From NCBI GenBank assembly GCA_012517325.1, contig JAAYVF010000089.1:1-62073 (forward strand): 62,073 nucleotides of DNA, given 5' to 3'. The translations under genes were made by a program, and so were the position numbers. Below, piece after piece: positions 16,982 to 26,511 of this stretch; the first letter of the stretch is position 1, and each line of letters begins with the position of its first letter. The notes beneath the pieces were generated by a model that saw nothing but the letters and a program-made list of their open reading frames with translations, had not been told where the DNA came from and made no database searches. Origin of the DNA: Myxococcales bacterium. GTDB taxonomy: Bacteria; Lernaellota; Lernaellaia; Lernaellales; Lernaellaceae.

Positions 16982-18724
16982 CTATTTTTTGTGATATTCC
17001 TTGAAAATCGGGTCGCCTTCCTGCAACTGGCGGCGCTGCACCTTGCCGACGAGCGATTTCGGCAGTTCGTCGATGAAGTCGATGTAGCGCGGCACCTTGT
17101 AGTGCGTGAAATTGTCCTTGGCCCATTTCAGCAGATCTTCCGGCTTGATCTTGCCCTTGTATTCCGCCCGGATCACCACCCAGGCCTTGATGATCTCGCC
17201 GGCTTCCTTGTCGGGCAGACCCGCCACCGCCGCCTCGAGGATCGACTCGTGGCCCAGCAGCATCGTCTCGATCTCGGTCGGGAACACGCTGTAGCCGCGC
17301 ACTTTAATGAGCTGCTTCTTGCGGTCCTCGATCGTGATGCGGCCTTGCGGATCCATGCGGCCGATGTCGCCCGTCAGCAGCCAGCGCTTGCCGTCGGCCA
17401 ACGTGACGATCGTCTCGGCCGTTTCCGTTTCGTGATGAAGATAGCCGACCATGACTTGCGGGCCGGCCACGGCGATTTCCCCGGCGTCGCCCTGCGGCAG
17501 TTCCTTGTTCGGATCGCCCGCGTCGACGATCTTCCATTCGGTGCCCGGGAACGGCAGCCCGATGGTGCCGATCTTGCGGTTGCCCCAGAACGGGCCCGCC
17601 GAGACGACCGGCGAGGATTCGCTCAGGCCGTAGCCCTCGACCAGGCGCGCGCCGGTGACCTGCTCGAACTTTTCCTGCACCGGGCGATGGAGCGGCCCGG
17701 CGCCGGAAACGCACAGGGTGATTTTGCCGGACAGGTTGTAATTGACGATTTCCGGCCATTCGGCCATGCGCTGGAAAAGCACTTCCGCGCCCACGTAGAT
17801 GCTGCCGAGCGGCGGGCTGACGCGCAGGATCGTTTCGACCAGTTCCTTCACGGCGGGCGGCCGCGGGAACAGGATCATCGTGCCGCCGTAGGACAGGGAG
17901 ATGTTCATCACGCAGGTCATGGCGAAGCTGTGGAACAGCGGCAGGACGCCGATCGCGGCGGTGCCCGGCTTGATCTTGTACATCCAGAGCTGGGCCTGCT
18001 TGGCGTTGGAAACGCAATTCAGGTGCGAGAGGATGGCCGCCTTGGGTACGCCGGTCGTGCCGCCGGTCATGATGTAGGTCGCGACGTCGTCGGCGCTCAG
18101 TTCGATCTTCGGCAGCGCGGGAGGCGTTTTCAGCAGTTGCTTGAATTGCAGGCTGCCCGCGGGCGCTTCCGCGAAGGGGATCTTCTTCAGCTTTTTCCCG
18201 AGCCAGCGCTTGAGCGGCGACAGCGCCGCCAGGTCGGTCACGTTGGTGACGATGACGTGCTGGATCGCGGTGTCCTTGACGATCGGCGCGATGGTCTCGC
18301 CGTACAGCACGTCGAGAACCACGATGCCCTTGGCGCCGGTCAGCTTGAGCTGGTGCTTCACCTCGCCCGGCTTATAGGTCGGATTGACGCCGGTGACGAT
18401 GACGCCGAGCTTGGCGCAAGCGTAATAGCTGATGACGTATTGGAAGCTGTTGGGCAGCATCAGCGCCATCACATCGCCCTTGCGCAACCCCAATTGATGA
18501 ATCGCCGTCGCGAAGGCGTTGACCTTCTCGTTCAGTTCCCGGTACTTCATCCAGGTATCCAGGAACCAGATCGCGTTCAGGTCGGGAAATTCCTTGACGG
18601 TCCGCTCGAACATCTCACCGAGCGTAACGCGCTCGAAATCCCAATTCTTCGGCACTTCTTCCGGCCACCCGGCCTCCGCCGTAAACCAAGGCCGCGATTC
18701 ATCAACATAATAAGGGTTGTTCAT
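16982..18724 (-). CDS. Long-chain fatty-acid--CoA ligase (FadD-like AMP-binding enzyme)
   Basis: 580 aa, typical of FadD. Activates a carboxylic acid with ATP and CoA. Motifs: P-loop TGGTTGVPK near residue 225, YGLSESSP, and RWLLTGDIGRMD with the adenylate-binding Asp. A Lys-bearing C-terminus (SLVGKVQRRQL) carries the catalytic lysine. The ATG at 18724 has AAGGAG 7 bases upstream; a TTG two codons earlier is crowded by the ribosome-binding site. It is convergent to the crotonase gene and could act in fatty-acid degradation or lipid scavenging. Confidence 0.92.
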   Translation of the reverse strand: MNNPYYVDESRPWFTAEAGWPEEVPKNWDFERVTLGEMFERTVKEFPDLNAIWFLDTWMKYRELNEKVNAFATAIHQLGLRKGDVMALMLPNSFQYVISYYACAKLGVIVTGVNPTYKPGEVKHQLKLTGAKGIVVLDVLYGETIAPIVKDTAIQHVIVTNVTDLAALSPLKRWLGKKLKKIPFAEAPAGSLQFKQLLKTPPALPKIELSADDVATYIMTGGTTGVPKAAILSHLNCVSNAKQAQLWMYKIKPGTAAIGVLPLFHSFAMTCVMNISLSYGGTMILFPRPPAVKELVETILRVSPPLGSIYVGAEVLFQRMAEWPEIVNYNLSGKITLCVSGAGPLHRPVQEKFEQVTGARLVEGYGLSESSPVVSAGPFWGNRKIGTIGLPFPGTEWKIVDAGDPNKELPQGDAGEIAVAGPQVMVGYLHHETETAETIVTLADGKRWLLTGDIGRMDPQGRITIEDRKKQLIKVRGYSVFPTEIETMLLGHESILEAAVAGLPDKEAGEIIKAWVVIRAEYKGKIKPEDLLKWAKDNFTHYKVPRYIDFIDELPKSLVGKVQRRQLQEGDPIFKEYHKK

Positions 18725-18889
18725 CGTCAAAACTCCTTGATGAATAAGTGGTTGCAGAAGGCGATGGCCGTCCGTCGCGAGCGCACAGCCCTAACTTCGA
18801 CGAAGCGGATCATCGCCGCAAACGAATTGGGAAAACGCGTCTATCAAATCAAAGGCGATCGAAAATTCAAGGTTGCCGACCGCTTCCCA

Positions 18890-20176
18890 CTACCGAAATC
18901 GGATCATATCGAACAATTCCAGCACATACAGCAACTGATGAATGACCGGCAGCGACTGGCCGGATTCGGCGGCGACTTCCGCCACCGTTCGCTTGCCGTC
19001 GATCAGGATGAAGGCGTCCAGGTGCTCCTCGCGCCATTGGATCCGGCCGGCGAGCAGCAGGTTTTCCTCATTCTTGAACACCACCTGGTTGACCCGGCCG
19101 TCGTACCGTTCGGCCAAATCCGCCTCGCTGTTCTGCTTGGCGACGACCTGATAGGTCAGATCGAAAATGTTGATTTCCGGCCGTTTGATTTTTTCGAGCC
19201 AGGAATCGTCTTCCGCGAAGGAATATTTGCCGGCCGCCAGGCGCAGCACGGCCTCGGCCCGGCAATCGACCTCGCGCAGGAGATAGGCGGCGAGGTCGGC
19301 CTGGTCGATCAGGGCGTTTTCCACCAGCAGTTTGCCCACGGTGGAGCCGCGCTCCCTGGCCAGCCGCTCGGTGCGGCCGAGCTGTTCCGCCGTGACCTTG
19401 CCGTCGGCGACCAGCAACTGGGTGAAGGATTCGCCGGCGACATTGCTGTTGGCATAGACCGGCACGCCCTCGCGCAGATATAGCGTGCGTACCGCGCTGC
19501 CGTTGGTCACGTTCAGTTTGCCGGTCAGTTTGCGGCGGAAAATCTCGCCGATCAGCACCGGGGACGGCCAATCGACCAGGTCGCCGGCCTCGGGAAAGGT
19601 CGGCCGGTCGAGGTCGAGTTCGGTCTCTTCCTCGTCGCTGATCGCGATTTCCTCTTCCGCGTCCGGCAGAACGTACAGCGAGCCGGTCCGGGTCGCGGGA
19701 TCGACCGCCTCCGGATTGGCGGCCGACTCGTCCGCCGCGACCGCCGCGGATTCAGGCGCGGGCTCTCCCGCCGGTTCGGCTTCCTTGATCCGGACGGGCT
19801 TTTCGATGCCGAGCAGCCGGCAGAGCAACCGCGCCAGATTCATCAGGTTGAGCGGTTTGATCAGATATTCGTCGGCGCCGTATTTCGTTTTGGCTTCGGT
19901 TTGCATGCTGTAGGTCTTGTACAGCGCGCTCATCAATACCACCGGCACCGGCCGGGGGCCCTTTTTGATTTTTTCGCAGATTTGAAAACCGTTGACTTTC
20001 GGGAGCAGCACGTCGGCCAGCACGATATTGGGCACCGCGCGCTCAAACAGATCGAGGCCTTCCTGGCCGTCCTTGGCGGGCAGAACGATAAATCCGTACG
20101 CCTCGAGGAATTCCTCGATGATCTCCCGCAGATCCTGATTGTCTTCGATCAACAGCAGCTTGATGTTCGTGGACAT
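18890..20176 (-). CDS. Response regulator with C-terminal DUF4388/PATAN domain
   Basis: 428 aa. Residues 1-125 are a receiver domain (LLIEDNQDL, phospho-Asp in VLADVLLP, LIKPLNL). An acidic linker (about 130-200) precedes a PATAN/DUF4388-like region with GKLNVTNGSAVRTLYLREG and a paired helix block QLLVADGKVTAEQL / KLLVENALIDQADL. The C-terminal helical segment resembles those following DUF4388 in delta-type proteins. No DNA-binding or enzymatic domain is visible. It is the last gene of a four-gene kinase/receiver/GGDEF operon and may be its protein-interaction output. The ATG at 20176 was chosen because the receiver starts there. Confidence 0.85.
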   Translation of the reverse strand: MSTNIKLLLIEDNQDLREIIEEFLEAYGFIVLPAKDGQEGLDLFERAVPNIVLADVLLPKVNGFQICEKIKKGPRPVPVVLMSALYKTYSMQTEAKTKYGADEYLIKPLNLMNLARLLCRLLGIEKPVRIKEAEPAGEPAPESAAVAADESAANPEAVDPATRTGSLYVLPDAEEEIAISDEEETELDLDRPTFPEAGDLVDWPSPVLIGEIFRRKLTGKLNVTNGSAVRTLYLREGVPVYANSNVAGESFTQLLVADGKVTAEQLGRTERLARERGSTVGKLLVENALIDQADLAAYLLREVDCRAEAVLRLAAGKYSFAEDDSWLEKIKRPEINIFDLTYQVVAKQNSEADLAERYDGRVNQVVFKNEENLLLAGRIQWREEHLDAFILIDGKRTVAEVAAESGQSLPVIHQLLYVLELFDMIRFR

Positions 20177-20195
20177 TCTTTTCTTGTTCCCGTTG

Positions 20196-21122
20196 TCACT
20201 TGTCCTTAATGATGGTGGCGACCCGATTGCGCCCCGCTTGTTTGGCCTGGTACAGCGCTTCGTCGGCCAGCCGCAGCAATTCGTTGCCGTCATCCACCGC
20301 GCCCACGGCGGCCTGGCAGACGCCCGCCGAAACACGCACCTGGGTTTGCTGGCCCTCGAAGAAAAAGTCCGTCGTTTCCACCGTCTGGCGAATGCGTTCG
20401 GCCAACGGCGTCGCGCCCTCGGTATCGGTGACCAGGATCGCGAATTCCTCGCCGCCGTAACGGGCGACGACGTCACCGGCGCGCGCCAACCGCCGGAAAA
20501 CCTCGGAAACCTTGCGCAGCACGTAATCGCCGAACAGGTGGCCGAACGTGTCGTTGATCTGTTTGAAATGGTCGAGGTCGAGCATGATGACCGCCAGCGG
20601 CCGGTTGTAACGCCGGGCGCGGCTGACCTCGACCTGCAACTGCTCCACCAGGTAGCGGTGGTTGAACAGGCCGGTCAGCCCGTCGGTCACCGACATCTCC
20701 GCCAGGCGTTCGTTCGCGGCGCGCAGCTCGTCCTGCAACGTTTTGATCCGCAACAGGCTTTTCACCCGGGCCGAAAGTTCCTCGATGTCGAACGGCTTGG
20801 TGATGTAGTCGTCGGCGCCGGCGGCGAAACCTTCCAGCTTGGATTGCGTGTCGTCGCGCACCGTGACCAACACGATCGGCACGAAATTGGTCCGGTAGCT
20901 GCTCTTGAGCTGCCGGCAGACCTCGAAGCCGCTGATGCGGGGCATCATCACGTCAAGCAAGATCAGGTCGACCGGTTCCCGCTTGGCGATGAGCAACGCC
21001 TCCTCGCCGTCGTAGGCCGGCAAGACATCGTAGCCCAGGCCGGTCAGGTACTGTGTCAACAGGTCGACGTTATCGGGATTGTCGTCGACCACCATGATCC
21101 TGAGGGCACGTTCGTTCGTCAC
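20196..21122 (-). CDS. REC-GGDEF response regulator, predicted diguanylate cyclase (PleD-like)
   Basis: 308 aa. The receiver domain (IMVVDDNPDN, phospho-Asp in LILLDVMMP, ITKPF) is joined by a short coiled segment to a GGDEF domain. The active site GGEEF is intact, and an inhibitory RAGD motif (RxxD) sits 5 residues before it, predicting product feedback. It makes c-di-GMP from two GTP upon phosphorylation. It starts with GTG at 21122, overlapping the stop of the upstream receiver gene (GTGA), so translation is coupled. Confidence 0.93.
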   Translation of the reverse strand: MTNERALRIMVVDDNPDNVDLLTQYLTGLGYDVLPAYDGEEALLIAKREPVDLILLDVMMPRISGFEVCRQLKSSYRTNFVPIVLVTVRDDTQSKLEGFAAGADDYITKPFDIEELSARVKSLLRIKTLQDELRAANERLAEMSVTDGLTGLFNHRYLVEQLQVEVSRARRYNRPLAVIMLDLDHFKQINDTFGHLFGDYVLRKVSEVFRRLARAGDVVARYGGEEFAILVTDTEGATPLAERIRQTVETTDFFFEGQQTQVRVSAGVCQAAVGAVDDGNELLRLADEALYQAKQAGRNRVATIIKDK

Positions 21123-21487
21123 GCTACACCTAAATATTTGTTGACCACGCGTTCCAGCTCGACAAAATCGACCGGTTTGGAAAGATAAGCGTCGCAACCG
21201 ACCGCCAACGCCTTGCGTTCGTCGCCCACCATCGCGTGCGCGCTGATGGCGATAATCGGAATATGCCGGGTGCGAGCGTCGGCTTTCAAGGCCGCCGTCG
21301 CCTGCCAGCCGTCGAGCACCGGCAGGGACAGATCCATCAGGATCAGATCCGGCCGGATCTTATGCGCCTGGGCGATGCCTTCCTGCCCGTCCACGGCTTC
21401 GTGGATCTCATACTGCCCCTCGAAGAACTGCACCAGCAGTTCGCGATTGTCCTCGACGTCCTCGATGATCAAGATTTTTTTTTGCAT
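21119..21487 (-). CDS. Single-domain response regulator (CheY/DivK-like)
   Basis: 122 aa consisting only of a receiver domain: acidic pocket IIEDVEDN, phospho-Asp in LILMDLSLP, Ser in IAISAHA, Lys in LSKPVD. It could relay phosphate from the adjacent kinase to the downstream REC-GGDEF and REC-PATAN proteins. The ATG overlaps the kinase stop by one base (TGATG), and its own stop overlaps the GGDEF start. Confidence 0.93.
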   Translation of the reverse strand: MQKKILIIEDVEDNRELLVQFFEGQYEIHEAVDGQEGIAQAHKIRPDLILMDLSLPVLDGWQATAALKADARTRHIPIIAISAHAMVGDERKALAVGCDAYLSKPVDFVELERVVNKYLGVA

Positions 21488-23514
21488 CAGTCGGACTCTC
21501 CTCCCGAACCGCTGGCCGCGGCGGCCGGTTCCGGCGTCCCGTTGTCTTCCACCGCCCGCGCGGGCGGCAACGGATGCTCGTACTCGTTGCGCACGAGCGG
21601 TTGCGCCATTTCATGCCGCACCGGGATCACCACCGTGAAGGTGGAGCCGAAACCCAATTCACTTTTGACTAAAATATCACCTCCGAGCAACTTTGCCAAC
21701 TTTTTCGAGATCGACAACCCCAGACCGGTGCCGCCGTACTTGCGGCTGGGGGAGCCGTCGACCTGGCGGAATTCGTTGAAAATGTTTTCGAGGTCTTTTT
21801 CGTGCACGCCGATGCCGCTGTCCTCGACCCAAATCCGGACCCACGGGCCCGGCCCCTTCTCGGCGCCGCTGAACCCCGGATCGTTGACGACCACGTATCC
21901 GGTGCGGAGATAGCCCTTTTCGGTGAACTTGGCGGCGTTGCCGAGCAGATTGATGATGATTTGTTGCAACTTGTTGCGGTCGGTGTAAAGGACGAGACTC
22001 CGATCGGAAGCGGCCGCGGAAAGCTCGATGGGCCGGCCTTCCAACAGCGGCAGGATGGTGTGATGGCAGCCGTCCATCAGGCTGGCGAGCGAAAATTCCT
22101 CGACGGCGACGTCCATGCTGCCCGCCTCGATTTTGGACAAGTCGAGAATGGAATTGAGCAGCTTGAGCAGTTGCAGGGTGTTTTTCCGCACCTTGATGAG
22201 GTTGTTGCGCTGCTGCTCGGGCAGGCTGTCGCCCGTCCGCTGCAAGACCAGGGTCGTAAAGCCGAGAATCGAATTCATCGGCGTCCGCAACTCGTGGCTG
22301 ACGTTCGCCAGGAATTCGCTTTTCAGCCGGTTGGCTTCCTCCAATTGCTGGTTGGTGCGCCGCAACTCTTCGTCGCGCTCGCGCAGCGCGTCGGACATTT
22401 GATTGAAGGTATTGGCGAGAATGCCGATTTCGTCGACGCTCTTCACGGGCATTTCGACGTTCATGTTGCCGGCGGCGATCGCCTGGGCGCCGTTGACCAG
22501 CTGCAGCAACGGGTCCGAAAAGCGCCGGCTGATGAAGTAGACGATGATGATGATCGCCAGCACGGCCAGGATCGTCAGGGTCATGAACAACACCCGCAGG
22601 AACTTCGCCTGGCGGTAGATCACCTCGTCGGGCGCCTCCACGACCACGACCCACGGCTGGCTCTCGCCGGCGCGCATGCCGCTGACCTGCGCGTAGCCGA
22701 TGGTCTTGGGCTCCGGCCAATCGACGTTCAGAATGCCGGCCGGGTTGCGTTCGACGGTGCTCTTCAGGTCGACCCGCAACGGATACGGCTCGCCGTACAG
22801 TTTCGGGTTGCGATGGGCGATGAAGCGGTTGGAATCCAGGTCCAGCATGAACAGCAGGCCGGCGAGATCCTGGGCGTGGGCGGCCTGCGCGACATCGAGG
22901 ATATCCTGGACGTAATTCCAATTCAGGTAAGCGATGAAGTAGCCGCAAATGTTATCCGCCGCGTCGCGGATCGGCATGCTCAGGCTCATGCTGTTGCCCT
23001 GGTTGCCCATGATATGGCTCAGCAGCGACGAATGGCGGAAGCCCGACATATAAAAGCCGGTCTGGGCGGCCTCGGAAAACCAGGGGCCCTCGCTGATCTG
23101 GTTGCCGATCAGATTGCCCGTGGACAAGGGTTGCCCCTGGGCCGTGACGCTGTTGACCGCGAAGACCCGGTGGTCCGCATCGACGAGCAGGAGCAGCGAG
23201 TACATCGGGTAGTAGGCCATCCATTGATCGAAGATGGCGTTGATTTCCGGGCGCTTGGCCGCCGCCTTTTTGTCCAGGGCTTCGATGAACATGGGCAGAC
23301 GCGACCAGGCTTGGATTTCGGCGCGCCGGGAGCGGATCATTTCCTCGATTTTGTAAGCGGTTTCCACCGCGATCAGGCTCAGCAGGCGCAGCGAATTTTC
23401 ACGGATGACGCCGTTGAGCTGATGATAGGAGAGATAACCCAACCCGATGAGCGGCAATAGGCTGACCAGCAAAAAATAGATGATCAATTTGTTGTAGATC
23501 GATAATGTTTTCAT
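21487..23514 (-). CDS. Membrane sensor histidine kinase (Cache-HAMP-HisKA-HATPase)
   Basis: About 675 aa from the ATG at 23514 (GTG at 23535 is an alternative). Helix 1 (IIYFLLVSLLPLIGLGYL) and helix 2 (near 310-330) flank a periplasmic double-Cache-like sensor of about 270 residues. HAMP (DPLLQLVNGAQAIAAGNM), HisKA with VSHELRTPMNS, and HATPase with NLLGNAAKFTE and GTGLGLSIS follow. All kinase motifs are intact. It heads an operon with a lone receiver, a diguanylate cyclase and a REC-PATAN protein, so an external signal probably controls c-di-GMP. Confidence 0.93.
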   Translation of the reverse strand: MKTLSIYNKLIIYFLLVSLLPLIGLGYLSYHQLNGVIRENSLRLLSLIAVETAYKIEEMIRSRRAEIQAWSRLPMFIEALDKKAAAKRPEINAIFDQWMAYYPMYSLLLLVDADHRVFAVNSVTAQGQPLSTGNLIGNQISEGPWFSEAAQTGFYMSGFRHSSLLSHIMGNQGNSMSLSMPIRDAADNICGYFIAYLNWNYVQDILDVAQAAHAQDLAGLLFMLDLDSNRFIAHRNPKLYGEPYPLRVDLKSTVERNPAGILNVDWPEPKTIGYAQVSGMRAGESQPWVVVVEAPDEVIYRQAKFLRVLFMTLTILAVLAIIIIVYFISRRFSDPLLQLVNGAQAIAAGNMNVEMPVKSVDEIGILANTFNQMSDALRERDEELRRTNQQLEEANRLKSEFLANVSHELRTPMNSILGFTTLVLQRTGDSLPEQQRNNLIKVRKNTLQLLKLLNSILDLSKIEAGSMDVAVEEFSLASLMDGCHHTILPLLEGRPIELSAAASDRSLVLYTDRNKLQQIIINLLGNAAKFTEKGYLRTGYVVVNDPGFSGAEKGPGPWVRIWVEDSGIGVHEKDLENIFNEFRQVDGSPSRKYGGTGLGLSISKKLAKLLGGDILVKSELGFGSTFTVVIPVRHEMAQPLVRNEYEHPLPPARAVEDNGTPEPAAAASGSGGESD

Positions 23515-23546
23515 CCACCAGCCGTTTCGCTTCACATTAAAAAGGC

Positions 23547-23574
23547 ATCATACACTCATTGCCGCCGGACGCAA
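23547..23574 (-). promoter_or_regulatory. Candidate sigma-70 promoter for the sensor kinase operon
   Basis: The minus strand has TATGAT (23547-23552) 16 bases downstream of TTGCGT (23569-23574). The -10 matches the consensus in 5 of 6 positions and the -35 is weak. It sits 33 bases upstream of the kinase ATG. Confidence 0.45.
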
Positions 23575-23618
23575 ATTACAGAAACCGGCCGGCGCGCCGG
23601 GTCGGGCGGCGCGTCTGG

Positions 23619-23647
23619 TTGACAAGCCGGAGTGATTTTCCAATAGT
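23619..23647 (+). promoter_or_regulatory. Sigma-70-type promoter for lepB
   Basis: TTGACA at 23619-23624 (6 of 6) and AATAGT at 23642-23647 (4 of 6) with a 17-base spacer. Initiation near 23654 gives a leader of about 70 bases before the lepB ATG. Confidence 0.6.
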
Positions 23648-23722
23648 AGGCACAACTTTTTCGCCGGCCGACGTGTCAGTGGGTTGAAAAAACGACGCGC
23701 CCTGACGATCGGGAGTGAAGAC

Positions 23723-24607
23723 ATGTTCACCGAACGCAAAGTACGCAAACTCGCCAAGGAAGCGAACCGTTACATCGCCCAGGCGAAGCGTGAAATGGCC
23801 AAAAGCCCGGCTTTATTCCCGGGGGCCGAAAAACAGGCGGTGGAAGCCGCGATCGCCGCCCTGCAAGCCGCCATCGAACGCCGCGTTCCGAACGACATCC
23901 TCGAGGCCCTGAAAGAAGCGAAAAGCCGCGTCGACCGCCACCTGCCGATTTACCGCAAAAGCCTCGTGCGCGAATACGTCGAGGTCATCGTCGTCGCCCT
24001 GGTGCTGGCGCTGTTCATCCGCACCTTCATCGTGCAAGCCTTCAAAATCCCGTCGGGCAGTATGATTCCGACGTTGCGCGTCGGCGACCACATCCTGGTC
24101 AACAAGTTCATCTACGGCATCCCGATCCCCTTCACCGACCGGAAAATCCCGCTGAGCAAGCCCGAGCGCGGCGACATCGTGGTCTTCAAGTTTCCCAACA
24201 ATCCGTCGATCGACTACATCAAGCGCGTGGTCGGTCTGCCCGGCGACACCATCGAGGTGCGCGGCGACGATCTCTACATCAACGGCGAATTGGCCGCCAA
24301 GACGCGCGACGGCACGTTCCGCTTCGAGGATCCGCGCGGCTATCCGCAAACGAGCGAGATGTACATCGAGAATCTGACCGGGCGGAAGCATCCCGTGCTG
24401 TACGACAAAAACGCCTTGCGCGGCGGCGATCAGGTGCAGAAGGTGCCGTCCGGCCATTACTTCTGCATGGGCGACAACCGCGACCATTCGAACGACAGCC
24501 GCTACTGGGGCTTCGTTCCCGAAAGTTATCTCCGCGGCGAGGCGATGGTGATCTACTTCTCCTGGCCGCCCGGACAACTCCTCCGCTTCGGAAAAATCAT
24601 CCGATGA
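23723..24607 (+). CDS. lepB: Signal peptidase I
   Basis: 294 aa. Cleaves Sec/Tat signal peptides at the outer face of the inner membrane. A membrane helix (VIVVALVLALFIRTFIVQAF) precedes the catalytic domain, with Ser113 in IPSGSMIPTL and Lys167 in DYIKRVVGLPGD; the later box GDNRDHSNDSRYWG is intact. A cytoplasmic helical extension of about 85 residues precedes the helix. The ATG at 23723 with GGGAGTG upstream is preferred over an in-frame TTG at 23684. It overlaps the following gene by 4 bases. Confidence 0.96.
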   Translation: MFTERKVRKLAKEANRYIAQAKREMAKSPALFPGAEKQAVEAAIAALQAAIERRVPNDILEALKEAKSRVDRHLPIYRKSLVREYVEVIVVALVLALFIRTFIVQAFKIPSGSMIPTLRVGDHILVNKFIYGIPIPFTDRKIPLSKPERGDIVVFKFPNNPSIDYIKRVVGLPGDTIEVRGDDLYINGELAAKTRDGTFRFEDPRGYPQTSEMYIENLTGRKHPVLYDKNALRGGDQVQKVPSGHYFCMGDNRDHSNDSRYWGFVPESYLRGEAMVIYFSWPPGQLLRFGKIIR

Positions 24608-26511
24608 AAATGACGGGCGACGGGCGTTTTGCCTGGCTGCTCGTTTTCGGAGTCGCTTATCTCCTGACCCTGGCGCTGGCCGGCTGGACGATCGCCGACG
24701 GGCCGCTCGTCGATGACAATCCGTTGTTGTTTTCCGCCCAGGCGAATACGCCGCAAAAATGGGGCCTCTTGCTGGCCCCGCACGCCGACCTCTACTGGCG
24801 GCCGGTGGCCAAGCTGACGCTGGTTCCAGCCGCCCTCGTTGCCGGATACGCGACCTGGCCGCATCGCCTGACCGCCTTGCTCCTGCACGCCCTGGTGACG
24901 ACGCTGCTCTGGGTTCTGGCGCGCCGGTTGTACGACCTTCGTTCGGCCTACTGGACCGCCGCGGTCTTCCTGTTGCACCCGATCCACGCCGGAACGATTT
25001 ACTGGATCAGCGCCCGCTACGATCTCGTCGCCGCCGCGTTCGCGACGGCGGCCGTCGTCGCCGCCCTTCCCGCCGCCGCAGGTGCAACCCGCGCCCGCAA
25101 CCGCTGGGCTGCTGCGATCTTCACCCTGCTGGCCTGCCTGTCGAAGGAAATCGCCTTCATCACCCCCGGTTTGATCGCCGTCACCGTCTGGCTGCAAAGC
25201 GACGGCGCGCGCCGGGAAAAAGCCGCCCTGGCCTGGCGGCAGACCGCCGGCAGTTTGATCGCCGTGGCGCTGGTGCTGCTGGCGCGGCTGGCGCTGCTGC
25301 ATCGGCTGGGCGGACCGGAACCGCTGTCGCACCCGGAGCCGACGACGATTCTCGGCAATCTGCTGATCAGCATCCCGCTGGCGCTGTTCGCGCCGATCAA
25401 CTGGGAGGCGGTCACGGCGGGTTCGGCGTGGTCTATCGGGCTGGGCTGGCTGGCGCTGGGCATCACGGCGCTCGTGTTGTTCGCCGCTCGGCGGCGCGAG
25501 CGGCGGTTATGGTTGGGGCCGCTCTGGATCGCGATCGCCGCCTTGCCGCTGGCGGGATTCATTTTTCTCGGCCGGTCGCTGAACGCGGGTTATATGCTCT
25601 ACCTGCCGTCGGCCGGCCTGGCGCTCTGGCTGGGCCCGCTGCTCGCCTGGCCGGACGAGCGGTCGAAAAAACCACGCCGCCTCGCGCGGCGGTTGCTGCA
25701 ATTCGCCCTGTGCTTGTACTGCGTCGCCGGGCTGACGTTGAATCTGCAAGCGTACCATCGGGCGGAGCGCCTACTGGGGCAGATCACCGGGCTGGTCCGC
25801 AACTACGCCGCGCAAAACCCGGCGCGCAACATCCTCGTGGAAGACCTGCCGCAAGAGGTCGCCGGGTTGCCGCTGTTCTACGATCACTTCGATCAATTCT
25901 TCCTGCCCGATCCCGAGTCGGCCGAGCGCCGCTTCCTGCTCGTCGGCCCTCGTTTTTACCGGACGGAAGGCGCGGCGCTGCCCTGGTCGGATCCCGCCTG
26001 GATCGCCGACACCGCCGTCATCCGGTGGCAGGGCAACCGGCAGGGGATGACCGCCGTTTCACCACAGGATTTGACGGCGCCGACGCGCGAAAAGTGGCGG
26101 CGGCGCGGCGACCGGCCGAACGGTTCGCTGGCGCTCGCGATCGGCCCGGAACCGCCCGCCGGCCTGACCCGCACCCCCGCGGGGCTGGAGTGGCGGCGCG
26201 GCCCGGTTTCGCTGCCGCTGCTGGCGGCCGGCGCGGATCACGTCGCGGCGCGGATCGACGTCGGCGACACCGGCGAGGTCGTCCTGACCTTCGCGATCGA
26301 AAAGCTGGACCGGCGCGCGGCCCCCGAGTTGCGCTTCGAATGGACCGACCAGGATGACGAACCGCACGCCGTGCTGCTTCCCGTCAACGCCGACGGCCGG
26401 CCGCACACCTACCGGCTGGCCCTGGCGGCCGACCCACGCTGGGCGCGCACGCTCTTCGCGCACGGGCTGGTGCTGCACCTGCCGTGGCGCGCCGGACGAT
26501 TGCGTTTTTAG
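24604..26511 (+). CDS. Polytopic GT-C-like glycosyltransferase-family membrane protein
   Basis: 635 aa with about ten hydrophobic helices in the first 400 residues and a soluble C-terminal domain of about 210 residues. The first loop contains the acidic motif ADGPLVDDNPLLF, and a helix-border HPIHAGTIYWISAR box follows. Both are patterns found in GT-C/PMT-like and TPR-associated membrane glycosyltransferases. It probably uses a lipid-linked sugar at the periplasmic face, but no substrate can be named. It is translationally coupled to lepB (ATGA overlap). It could also be a non-catalytic relative. Confidence 0.6.
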   Translation: MKMTGDGRFAWLLVFGVAYLLTLALAGWTIADGPLVDDNPLLFSAQANTPQKWGLLLAPHADLYWRPVAKLTLVPAALVAGYATWPHRLTALLLHALVTTLLWVLARRLYDLRSAYWTAAVFLLHPIHAGTIYWISARYDLVAAAFATAAVVAALPAAAGATRARNRWAAAIFTLLACLSKEIAFITPGLIAVTVWLQSDGARREKAALAWRQTAGSLIAVALVLLARLALLHRLGGPEPLSHPEPTTILGNLLISIPLALFAPINWEAVTAGSAWSIGLGWLALGITALVLFAARRRERRLWLGPLWIAIAALPLAGFIFLGRSLNAGYMLYLPSAGLALWLGPLLAWPDERSKKPRRLARRLLQFALCLYCVAGLTLNLQAYHRAERLLGQITGLVRNYAAQNPARNILVEDLPQEVAGLPLFYDHFDQFFLPDPESAERRFLLVGPRFYRTEGAALPWSDPAWIADTAVIRWQGNRQGMTAVSPQDLTAPTREKWRRRGDRPNGSLALAIGPEPPAGLTRTPAGLEWRRGPVSLPLLAAGADHVAARIDVGDTGEVVLTFAIEKLDRRAAPELRFEWTDQDDEPHAVLLPVNADGRPHTYRLALAADPRWARTLFAHGLVLHLPWRAGRLRF

